Source: Populus alba
Lineage: Eukaryota; Streptophyta; Magnoliopsida; Malpighiales; Salicaceae
DNA length: 64,000 nt
Assembly: GCF_005239225.2 (NCBI RefSeq)
Contig: NC_133293.1
Coordinates: forward strand, 19,312,333-19,376,332
Direction of reading: 5' to 3'
The notes beneath the pieces are model-generated. The model was given only the letters and a program-made list of their open reading frames with translations. It ran no database searches and was not told where the DNA came from. Position 1 is the stretch's first letter. Each line of letters starts with the position of its first letter. This document shows, one piece after another, positions 38,206 through 48,939 of the stretch. A program made the position numbers and the translations under genes.

Positions 38206-38232
<27 letters not shown>
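38206..38232. repeat. (CT)n microsatellite
   Basis: About thirteen CT dinucleotides in a stretch that is otherwise richer in G and C than its surroundings. Confidence 0.9.
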
Positions 38233-38236
<4 letters not shown>

Positions 38237-40020
38237 CTACAATTATTCTAAAATCAAATCTTCGAATTCGAAGATAGAAAGACGAGATCTCGGCACCCGG
38301 CAGTCCCTTGGAAAGTCACCCAGGCATGGAGATAGCCAGTTCTTGTCGATCGAGAGTGGAGTGATTTGGAATTTTAAAGAGACCGTATATCTTTTTATAA
38401 TTGATTTTGAAGACAATGTTATTCACTCTGTCGAATCTACAACATGTCAGTATTTGATTTCAAGCATTTAGATTAATAGGTCACTCGGAAACTTGTGAAT
38501 TTTATCAGTTTCAAATCTATAAAATCAAAATTGAACCAAATCCAATCACTTATTTTTTTAAATATTATAATTCATTTAATTGATTTTTTTTATATGGTCT
38601 TCTTTTTTATTCTTTTTTTATTTTTTCCAGTTCTAGTGAATTTTCTGTCTCCATCGTATCATGCTTGTAGTATCTCGCAACCAAAACCAAAGTTGCGAGA
38701 TGCATCCTCAACATGTCAACTTGCGTATCAGGATCACGTGAGTTAGGTTCCTAGAACGGTCACATCCCATGACAGACAGGTAGAAGACATGCTGCTCCGG
38801 AAAAGATGTAAGAAAAAATTATTTTCGGAGAAAATTTCTCAATTTTATTCCAACTGTTTCTAATTTCTTATTCAAAAAATAGTAACTAAACGCCAAACTA
38901 ATAATTCCGCGAACCTGATCCAAATTATCAAAACAGGTCCCACGAGATAATCACGACGGACACCTCCTTATTCATCACAACCCTACACGTTTAACTCACC
39001 TCCACACGACCTCCCACTCTCTCGGGACATATAACACGTGCCTCACCTACCCTTCCAATCATAGATCACCACGTAGACTACATGATTTTCCAGATGGCAG
39101 AGCACACCCAGCCACCCGCTATCTCGTATGTTTCGACTCGGTCCACAACCCTTTATATAAATCTCAACTGCATCATGTATCACAGTTGATGCGAGGTAAG
39201 ATCTCCACTCGCGTTGCCATATCTATCTGCTTTATCTCTCATTTATTCCAAAATATCTCTGATAAATATAAATTATTATTTCAAAAAATCATTATTTTTT
39301 TAAAGCTAATTCATTAAATAAAAACAGAAGTTAAAAAAAAATATACAGCATATTTAATAAAATTTTATTATCTATACACATTCATCGTATACACTTTCCC
39401 TTGCGTGGGTGGTGGGTGGATATTTTAATAAATATCAAGAAAATTAGGCAGCATGCCTATAAGTCCTTGACGGGAGAAATCGATGGACGTAACTCTCCAT
39501 TCTCAAACAACCTCCTTTGTTTAATGGTTGGAAAATGTTTTTATACAACAATATTTTTTTATTTTAAATTATTTTAATATTAAAAATAAAATTTAAAAAA
39601 TAAAAAAACATTTTAATAATCATTTTGAAAATAACCACTATTATGATTCAGGCTGTTATACAGTACCTGCCTTTTCATGCTATAAAACTATTTATTTTTG
39701 TATTTTAAAAATATTTTTTTATAAAAAATATTTTATTTTAAATTAAAATTTATTTTTATATACTAATATTAAAATTTAATTTTTAAAAATAAAAAATATT
39801 ATTTTAATATATTTTTAATAAAATACACTTTAAAAAGCAACTCCATCATCAACCCCCTGTAAACCTTCCATCTTCACGGGCCACCGTAAAGGCCGCCATA
39901 TTTTCACATTCCCAAAATGCTCTCACCGCCCGCACTGGTTTTTCCAACCCACACCACTACTTAAGAGATCGCACACGTTACCCAATTACATAGCACCTTT
40001 GCTAGAAAATCAACCGGAAA

Positions 40021-43000
40021 ATGTTGGAGGCGGTGAACAACGAGAACGAGGAGGAGCTTACACTGCTGTCTCCGAACAGAAATGGTGACGGGTCATGGCG
40101 GTTAAACTTAAACTGTTATCAGCTATCACCAGAACACAAAGAGAAAAAACCGCCTCGTGGAATCCATGATTGCTACGGAGTTTTAGGTATTCCAAAGAAA
40201 AAAAAGGTCAATTTTTGTGGTGATTAGTTTTATTAAAGTAATAATAAACTCTTATGCTTGTTCTGTATAATGTTCTTTGAAAGTGATTTGCTTATTTTGT
40301 TGGTTTTAAATGGTGATGTTCGGTAGGATTTTTTCTTCTTCTTATTTGGGCATTAAAGCATTGGTTTTTTATTTTCAAGTTTGGCGTTTTATGTATCTTT
40401 TTTTTTTAATGGGTCACAAACAATTTACTTGCTTATTTTCTGGGATGTTTTTGAATGTTTCTGTCTAATTAAGCTGGCATTAAGTGTTTGGCCTTAGCTA
40501 TGTGAATTCACTATTGAATGCAGCTGAGGTTGGTATGAAACACAAAATTTGAAGGTTGGTGTTTGTCTGGAAGGATTTTTATTCATGTAACTTCAAGTAT
40601 GAGGTTTTAATGGCAAACTATGATAACGACTATTTTCTTTATTTTTATTCAAGGGAGATTTGAGCCCTCTGGGGCGTTAAGATACCTGAGTTAGCTTTGG
40701 TCTTGCTAAATCTTGTACTTATTAATTCATTTCCCATCCTTACAAGTGTGTGTGTGGGCGTGTGTGATTGGAGAGTTTAGAAAAAAACTAATCTGGGTTG
40801 TTTGGTATGTGTTTTTTTAATGTAAATACATGCATGTTATATTCTTTTTTCCACTTCTAGCTTGTTTACTACTATAATAGTTAAAAAGTGATCGGATATG
40901 GTGGATTGAACTGATGAAGAACTAATCATAATTTATTGGCAGGAGTTTATTTTAGTTATCCTTGCTTCTATACCACCCTTGTTTAAATCTGTAGGTAGAT
41001 GCAGGCTAGGTTGATAATTTCATGAACTAGAGTCAATGATTTCAAAAAGCTTTGTCAAAGCCCTTCCTTTCATGATAAGTAGTTGTGCTCTGGATAATGG
41101 TTTATTGCATGAGACAGAGAATGGATGAGTCATGTCTTGGTTATTTCGCTTGATGGCTTTAGGTCCTGAAGATGATGTAGCTGAGTTCTATAAGCAGCAG
41201 GTGGAGATGCTCAAGGGCTTTAATGAAATGGATGCTTTGGCAGAGCGTGGATTTATTCCTGGAATGTCAGAGGTTTGTGTTGGCTTTGTTCCCTTTGGTT
41301 CAGGGCATGACTGATGGTTTAAGCTGAAATTGCTGCTGCTGCTTTTGTTGCAGGAAGAGAAGGAAAATTTGGCTAGAAGTGAGACCTTTGCGATTAGAAT
41401 ATCAAATTTTGCAAACATGGTTCTTTTTGCTGCCAAGGTTTATGCATCTGTCAGGAGTGGTTCATTAGCCATCATTGCATCCACGCTGGACTCTCTTCTT
41501 GATCTTCTGTCTGGCTTTATCCTGTGGTTTACTGCATTCTCTATGCAAACACCAAACCCTTATCAGTACCCCATTGGAAAGAAACGCATGCAGCCATTGG
41601 TCAGTCCTCTATCAACAATGCTCATGATTTCGGGTTGGATTTTCTAATACGAATGCAATAAACTCTATCGTGATCTTGATGCTGTTTTGTTGCTAAGTTT
41701 TTCCTGTTTTTCAATTTTATTATTGCTATGTGTCTGAATAATTGTGGGCATATTTATCCATTCTGTGTGTTAATATGAAAAAAAGTGTGTGATGAAATAA
41801 TAAATTTCTCTAACTTTCATATGCAGGGAATTCTTGTTTTCGCCTCTGTCATGGCAACTTTAGGATTGCAGATTATATTGGAGTCAGTACGCACATTGCA
41901 CTCAGATGTAAGTGGAATTCATTGAAATTTACAGTTTCTGAATGTTTTCAGTTAATGAGCACCACACTTTCATTAGGAAGGTAGGAACTACTGGGTGTAC
42001 TTCTAAGGATTATGCATGATCATATCGCTCATTTCTTCTACTGCTCTTCCCAGGAGAATGACTTTAATCTTAGCAAGGAGCAAGAGCGCTGGGTTGTGGG
42101 CATTATGCTATCAGTGACCTTGGTTAAACTTGTGCTGATGGTTTACTGTCGCTCCTTTACTAATGAGATCGTCAAAGCTTATGCCCAGGATCACTTTTTT
42201 GATGTTATTACTAATATCATAGGCTTAATTGCTGCACTTATGGCTAATTATATGGAAGAATGGATGGATCCTGTTGGTGCAATAATTGTAAGTGATGTCT
42301 CACTTTCTCTCTCCCCTACCTGTTGTTTCTAATATCATTGGGGTCGCTCAATTCTATTTGAATTCAGCATTATTACATAATGGAGCTACAATTAAGAACT
42401 TAGAATAGGGTTATCTAGAATAGTTAAACCCATCTACACATGGTCATTCCGGTGCTTGCATTGCAATCTGAGTTTTGATTCTTTGGCAAATGCACCTGAA
42501 TCTATCACTTCAATTTATCTAGTTATTGGATCTTGAGATATTCAACTATTACAACTGAGGATAAAATTATAGATGAGTGCAACTATCTGAACTTTGCTGC
42601 TTTCTTCTGTTTCTATTAACTCACCCCCTTTGGACTTCTTAGGCAACAGGGCATGCAAACAGACTGCATCAAGATTTAGAGTTCATAGATGCGGATTTGA
42701 ATCTTTCAATTTGCTAGTCTTGTATTAAAGATCAATTTAGTGCTACGAAAACCTATTTCTTAACTTGCTCCAGCTGCTTGTGCTTAATAAATGTGTTTGA
42801 TGTTGGCACAGCTGGCCTTGTACACCATTCGCACATGGTCAATGACCGTGTTGGAGAACGTGAATTCTCTAGTTGGGAAATCCGCTGCACCAGATTATCT
42901 ACAAAAACTCACATACCTTTGCTGGAACCATCACAGGGCCATTAGACACATTGACACGGTTCGGGCTTACACCTTTGGGTCTCACTACTTTGTCGAGGTT

Positions 43001-43159
43001 GACATAGTCCTGCCTTCGAGCATGCCCTTGCAGGAGGCTCATGACATTGGAGAATCTTTGCAAGAGAAGCTCGAATTACTCCCAGAGATTGAGCGTGCCT
43101 TTGTCCACCTTGATTATGAATACACCCACAAGCCTGAGCACGCCCAGTCACACTCATAG
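40021..43159 (+). CDS. MTP11: Manganese transporter MTP11 (cation diffusion facilitator)
   Basis: A Mn-type cation diffusion facilitator that loads Mn2+ into Golgi or prevacuolar compartments and confers Mn tolerance in Arabidopsis and poplar. Six exons: 40021-40186, 41163-41272, 41354-41599, 41827-41907, 42054-42287, 42812-43159. They total 1185 nt, 394 aa, the same length as I recall for Arabidopsis MTP11. The two metal-site motifs of Mn-CDFs are present: D138-x3-D142 (DSLLD) and D247-x3-D251 (DHFFD). Several hydrophobic helices follow the charged N-terminus, and a C-terminal cytosolic domain begins near residue 300 and ends [12 protein letters not shown]. The N-terminal SPEHKEKK segment is typical of MTP11 rather than MTP8-10. 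The start is the first ATG after a 5' leader with in-frame stops. The gene diverges from SEC24 across a 6.4-kb spacer. Confidence 0.96.
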
Positions 43160-43608
43160 TGGCAAGTGAATATGGTCTCTTCATTACCATGTTGTGGTCT
43201 GTATTTTGCGTCACCTTCTTTCCACCGTGTGTATCCATGCAAGCTAATCCATTTGGAGGAAAGTGATTGCTGACAGAGTTGTATGCAGGATGATTGGTAA
43301 ATTAGTAGTATATTCCACTGGCCCAAGGGTTTTCAAGTTGGGAAACTCTTAAATTTGGGAGAATATAGACAAATCTAGTACTGTTGTTTAGTGCCAGATT
43401 CTCTATTTGAGAATCAAGGATTTGTATGATGTATCCAGTCGGCCTCCTTTATCCACGTGCTGATCTTTGTATGGACGAGCTACCTGATTCTAAAACTATG
43501 AAAAATGAGGTTCTCCTTTTATTAGCCAAGCTTTGAAATTGGTATTTATTTATTCCGTCACCAGTTGTGGCTCTCTTGGACACAATATTTCCGTGAATGC
43601 TTCTTTAT
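43160..43608 (+). other. MTP11 3' UTR and flank
   Basis: Non-repetitive sequence of normal composition follows the stop codon and probably holds the 3' UTR to about 43.5 kb. It ends where the foldback-ended element begins at 43609. Minus-strand ORFs here are chance frames. Confidence 0.45.
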
Positions 43609-45105
43609 GCCTTGTTTGTTTACAGGAATTTATTTTTTTGGAAACTATTTTCTCTACTTTTTCATGTTTGGCAAGTATAAAGAAAAGTGGTTAAAGGAAA
43701 CTCAATTCCAGTCAATAGAAAAAATGAAGCTATACGGCAGGAAAGTGTTTTCCTTTCTTCATTTTAAGGAAAACACTTTCATTTTTTTTATTAACAAAAA
43801 GTGTTTCTTGTTCCAACTGTCTTTCTCCTCTAACAAATAATTTACACAGATGCATCTCTCATCTTCCAGGTAAATTTTTTTTCTCAAATATCTTTATTTA
43901 TCTTATATGTTTTCATCCTTTTTATTTTTAATTTGTTTTTATTATAATGGCAAAAATCAACTGTTTTCTTCTCTAGTTTTTAGCGTTCCCTGTTTCCAGT
44001 CCTCTTGTTTTTCTTTGAGATTGTGTTACGGAAGAAAGCTTTCGGTCTGTGCTTTTCAATTGGGGTTCTGTTTCTTCCTCTTGTTTTCGATTCCTTTGTA
44101 TGCTTTCTGTTGTTCCCTTTTGTCCCCTTACGTTGCTGACCCCCCTTGGTTTTTTTTGCCTTCTTATTGCTGCCTCCTGTCCTGGGTTTTTTCTGGGTTC
44201 CTGTTTTATGCTGGGTTTTCCTTTTTGTTTCCCAGTGTTCTCCCCACTGGTTTGTGGCCTTCTCTCTCGTTTTTGTTTTGTTTGGTGTTCCCTTTTCTGG
44301 GTTTATTTCTCTGTTTTTCTTTCCTGTGATTTGCTCTGTTTTTCTTTGCAGGACTCTTATGTAATCCACGAACGAGATCGTGGGCAAGAGACGTTGTGCA
44401 GTGGCCTTGAGTTGCTGGATTTTTCCTGTTGAATCTGCTGGATTTTTCTCCTCTGATGAATCGATCTTCAGCAAACAGATTGTGAACAGTAGGACCCAAA
44501 ACGGCGTCATTTGGCAAGAAAAATGACAAATTATAGTTTGGTCCCTGGCATTTTGAAATGTATCAATTGGGTCCCTTAATCAATTAAATTTTTAATTTTA
44601 CCCTTGAATTAATTTCAATTAAGTCCCTGAATTTATTTGATTAATTAAATCAAAGTTTAATTAAAGTCCACAAACTTATTAATTCTTCTAATTTCATTAA
44701 ATAAACTAATCCAGATTTTAACTAAATTTCCAAATTTAATAATTCTTCACCAATTTACTCTCAAATCTGATAATTTCATCCATGAACTCTGAATTTGTGT
44801 TGTTTTAAACCCCATTCTCAAATATATTTTTATCCATTCATTTTGTATTATTTATTTAAAAATTAGGTTATGACAAAAGAGGCAAAAGAAACATTTTATT
44901 GTAAGTGATTAAATATTTTATATTAAATATATATATTAGATAAACTTGAAAAAAAATTAATTCATTAATAAATTATTTTTCAGTTCATTTTTCATAACAC
45001 TGCCAAATATCAAAAAATACTTTCCCGGAATTCACTTTTCAAAAATTTATTTTCTCCAGAATTTATTTTCCACAAGGAAACAACTTTCCTGCAAACAAAC
45101 GGAGC
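43609..45105. mobile_element. Foldback-ended element, about 1.5 kb
   Basis: The left end GCCTTGTTTGTTTACAGGAA is matched, inverted, by the right end TTCCTGCAAACAAACGGAGC, giving roughly 20-bp imperfect terminal inverted repeats. The right 200 bp (ending ...TTTTCC, GGAATTCACTTTTC) also match the element at 59724-60190 and the first bases of the window. The middle (43970-44350) is strongly T/pyrimidine-rich on the plus strand and shows long ORFs on both strands; these look like composition effects. I see no transposase or reverse transcriptase domain. Class uncertain. Confidence 0.5.
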
Positions 45106-46099
45106 TTCAGTCTTGTGAGCCCAAATTGGCGAAACGGATTCCTTACAGAAGATGGTGGCTGCCGTCTTGTCGATTCTGAAATTCCTTTCTTAATCTAAAA
45201 GTGGTCCAATAAATACTCTTTGTTGCTGTATAAATTATGATTCCTCCATCTGATTATATCATGGGCTACTTGCAGATTTGATTTGTGTTAGTTCTTTGTT
45301 CCTTCGACAAGGTATCGTTGCTGCATGAACACGAGTGGTAAGCCCACCTATTATCCTCGTATCTTTATGTTTTGATTTTAAGAATGAGTGGTTTTTTTCC
45401 TGTTTGTGTTTGTTTTTGTAGAGGCTAAATGTTTTTTTTTTAAATAATATATTTTTTAAAATTTTTAATGTGTTGATATTAAAAATAAAAATAAAAAAAT
45501 AAAAAAATATATTTATAAATAAAAAAAAAATTTAAAAAACAAAACAAGCTATTATTCTTACAACCCAACGCGAGTCTTGATAGTTGCTAGTTAGTACAAG
45601 ATGGCACGCCCACGTGTTGCCGCAGACTTATAAAATAAATATATTTGATATTGTTATAATTATGAACTAGCGAAAGTAAAGGTATAATGAAGCTAATATT
45701 TCATGATAAGAAAAAAAATTTATGTTGGTGATAAAAATTTAGAGACTGAACAAAATAATTTGTAGTAATTCATAATGTTTTGGGAGGAAAAATACAGTGT
45801 TTTCGTCATATGATTTGACTTTTCTGTTAATAAAAAGCAAAAAAAAAATACAAAGCTAAATTCTCTATCAATTTAATATTAAAAAAAATAACAAAGATAA
45901 TTTAAAAAAAAAACCATAAAAAATATTATAATAATTAATAATATTTTATGGAAAAAACTACATTGTTGAATCAGCGAACATGGTTTATTGAATAGAATTC
46001 TATGACGGGTACACGACTTTGATTGCAGTAGCGACTAGGGGTAGAGACGACGGGTTAAAGCTTGAAAACAAAGAGGTAGTGGATTTTACTAAGCTCAAG
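45106..46099. other. Intergenic, no gene seen
   Basis: The first 250 bp have normal composition and may be unique sequence displaced by the adjacent element. The remainder is AT-rich with one copy of the dispersed repeat (about 45425-45545). Confidence 0.45.
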
Positions 46100-47893
46100 T
46101 GTGTATAAATTAGCATATTAAAATTAAAAAAAAAATTAAAATCATGATTGAGCTACTCAGGAACTAAACAAGCTCTCGAGGGATTTATTAATGGATGGTG
46201 GACCTCCATCGTTCGACACTTGAACTTTTGTGTGCTCAGCTCCGTGGCCCATTAATTTGTTATATGTTTAATGAGCCACGGAACGACGATGGTTTGTGGA
46301 CATCTCTAGTGGTTAATAAGATCAAATATTGAAGTTGTAGTGATAAATTTAGAATTTAGCACATAAAATCAAAATAAATGGTGAAAATGATAAGGAGATA
46401 ATTTTTTTTTAAAAAATAATATATTTTTCTATTATTTTATTTTTATGTATTTAAAAAAAAATTAAAATTTTTTATTTGTTTTGACTTAATAATATTTTGA
46501 TATTTTAAATTATTTTGATGTGATGATATTAAAAATATTTTTAAATATTTTTAATATATTTTTAAATAAAAAATACTTTTAAAAAACAATAACACTCTCA
46601 TGAAATCAATTAAAATCACGGCTGCCTAATAGCGACACCTATTAATTTTAGAAGAAGAATACGAGACAGAAGCAATGAAGGATGTTCCTGGTTGGAAAGG
46701 TGGTCAAAGAGATGATGCCCCCGGCAAACTCGTGAGTCTTGTCTATTGGTATTAAAAATAATTAATTGATGTCACGGTACATCAAGACTTTTATTTCTAT
46801 ATTATATAATTATTTATTTTAATTTTATGTGCTAAATATCTAATTTATCCATATTAAAATCATATTAAAATTAGCATATTAAAATCACGATTGAGCTCCT
46901 CATGAACTAAACCAGCTCTCGAGGGATTTGTTAATGGATGGTGGACCTCCATCGTTCGACACTTGAACTTTTGTGTGCTCAGCTCCGTGGCCCATTAATT
47001 TGTTATATGTTTAATGGGCCACAGAACGACGATGGTTTTGGACATCTCTAGTGGTTAATGAGATCAAATATTGAAGTTGCAGGGATAGATTTAGAATTTA
47101 GCACATAAAATCAAAATAAATGGTTTTGTTTTTTTAAAAAAATAATATATTTTTTTAACATAAACCTGTTTGGTTTTGTATTTTAAATTTTTTTTTTAAA
47201 AAAATTAATTAAATTTTTTTTTATTTACTTCAACTTAATATTATTTTAGTATTTTTAAATTATTTTGATGTGATAATATCAAAGATATTTTTTAAAAAAT
47301 AAAAAATATTATTTAAATAAAAAAAACTTTAAAAAACAACTATAATTATACTTCCACACAATGACATCAATTAAAAATCGCGGGTGCCCAGTAACGACAT
47401 CTATTAATTTTAGGAGATGAATACGAGACAGAAGTAATGAAGGATGTTTGATCGGAAAGAGATGAATGCCACCAGCAACTCGTGAGCCTTGTCTAGCGTG
47501 TTGGCATTCCGTTATTGGTTTATAATATTCTAAACTTTTTTTATTATTTTTTTTAAATTAATGAATTTTGCATGTGAAAAATAATTTTAAAATATTATTA
47601 TAATATATTTTTAAATAAAAAATACTTTTAAAAAATAACTACTACCACATTTTTAAAAACCTAATAATTAACAGACATACCAATAAGCCCCGCAGACAGA
47701 GAAAGGAAAAAATAGTTGAAAGCAAAATGAAAAACAAGGAGTAGCTGGTTGCGTTTTGGCCTTTGGTTAACCCGTTGAGAAAATAAAAAAGTCTCGCAAA
47801 AATTAATTGATGTCACGGTACATCAAGACTTTTTATTTCTATATTATTTTATTATTTATTTTAATTCTATGTGCTAAATATCTAATTTATCCA
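46100..47893. repeat. Tandem segmental duplication, two units of about 0.75-1.0 kb
   Basis: The block with CTCTCGAGGGATTT and TCGTTCGACACTTGAAC occurs at about 46139-46380 and again 743 bp later at 46876-47120, at high identity. Downstream, GAATACGAGACAGAAG occurs at 46657 and 47419 (762 bp apart), and ATTGATGTCACGGTACATC at 46766 and 47806 (1040 bp apart). The growing offset means the second copy carries about 300 bp of extra sequence, partly a copy of the AT-rich dispersed repeat. No coding capacity is seen. Confidence 0.85.
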
Positions 47894-48939
47894 AGTTGTA
47901 GCCTTGTAGGTGGCTGCCTTAAACGGCGGAATGATTGCGTATACAAAACTGATTCGTCATGCTGCCTCCTCTATGAACCTTCCTCCTATCACGACCTTGT
48001 ACACCGATGAATCTCCTCTCTCTATAGCGGCTCAATTCTCAACTCTTTTTTTTTTTTTCCCATCAATTAAATTAATTCATTTTTGTTTTTGTATTTTAAA
48101 AAATTAAAATATTTTTATATATTTTTGTTAACTTTAAATTAATATATTTTTAATATTTTTAAATTATTTTAATGTAATAATATCAAAAATAATTTTTAAA
48201 AAATAAAAAAATATTATTAATATATATTTTAACACGAAAAATTATTCCAACTCCATTACAAAACAAGCTCTAAAGAAATAAACATTGCAAAGCTGCCTTG
48301 TTGGTGTAACCCTAGCCCGTTTTAATTATCAAATGCAGACTGTTTATCTGTTTTTTAATTAAAAATATATTTTAAAAAACATCTATTATTGAACACAAAT
48401 TATTGTCATGCAATGTGAAGCTAATAGTGATGATGCCTTCCTTCTAAGGGTGTGTTTGGTATTGCAGTAACTGTTGTGGTTGTGATTTGAAAAAAATTAA
48501 TTTATAAAAAGTACTTTTAGTTGAGGTTGATTTGAAAAAATAGGTGTTTGGTTAAAACTGTGGTTGAAATTGAGGTTGAATAAAAAATAATTTAATGTGT
48601 TTGGTTAAGAATGTTTTTTTATCAACCGCTGCCGCAGTGCCAAACAACACCTAATTCACCTAATTCTGTTACATTTAATTTGATTTATTATAACTTTGTC
48701 ATTTATCGATTTATAAACCTTAAAAAAGTTCATTTTATATTGCTTTTATTTTTATTTTTCTATATATTAAAATAATATATATATATTTTTAATTTATTTT
48801 TAAAATCTATACAGCAATCTTCCAACCGTAAAAACAAACAAACGGCGATAGATTAAACAAGTTTTTATTATCTGAAAAACGTTGGACCTGCCTGCTCCCT
48901 CCTCATTTTTATTATCTGAGGCAGGCACCACCGGCGCGC
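47894..48939. other. SULTR4 upstream region
   Basis: It contains an AT-rich repeat copy (48090-48250), the small MITE at 48448-48651, and from about 48.7 kb the promoter and leader of the sulfate transporter gene. No separate gene is seen. Confidence 0.45.
48448..48651. mobile_element. Tourist-like MITE, about 204 bp
   Basis: The element is flanked on both sides by TAA, the target duplication of the PIF/Harbinger superfamily. The left end is GGGTGTGTTTGGTATTGCAG and the inverted right end is GGTGTTGTTTGGCACTGCGG, so the termini pair over about 20 bp. It lacks any ORF. It sits about 290 bp upstream of the SULTR4 start codon, so it may lie in that promoter. Confidence 0.7.

Larger units (their letters stand above)
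33621..40020. other. Gene-free spacer between SEC24 and MTP11
   Basis: Over six kilobases hold no supported gene. It contains copies of the dispersed AT-rich repeat (33990, 34480, 37715, 39535), a MITE-like element (34730-35548), a SINE-like element (37143-37318) and a CT microsatellite. The segment 38080-39180 is less AT-rich, with G-box-like CACGTG words, and may include distal promoter sequence of MTP11. The two flanking genes diverge from this block. Confidence 0.5.

Noticed and set aside
38184..38471. 95-codon ORF beginning in CT repeats
   Set aside because: The N-terminal Ser-Leu run is only the CT microsatellite translated; no other evidence.
41188..41436. 82-codon minus-strand ORF in MTP11
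   Set aside because: Antisense shadow of MTP11 exons 2 and 3.
43907..44529. Overlapping long ORFs of 140, 127, 176 and 107 codons on both strands
   Set aside because: They lie in a pyrimidine-skewed core of a repeat; the peptides are Phe/Leu/Cys-rich on one strand and Lys/Thr-rich on the other, as expected from base composition, with no domain.
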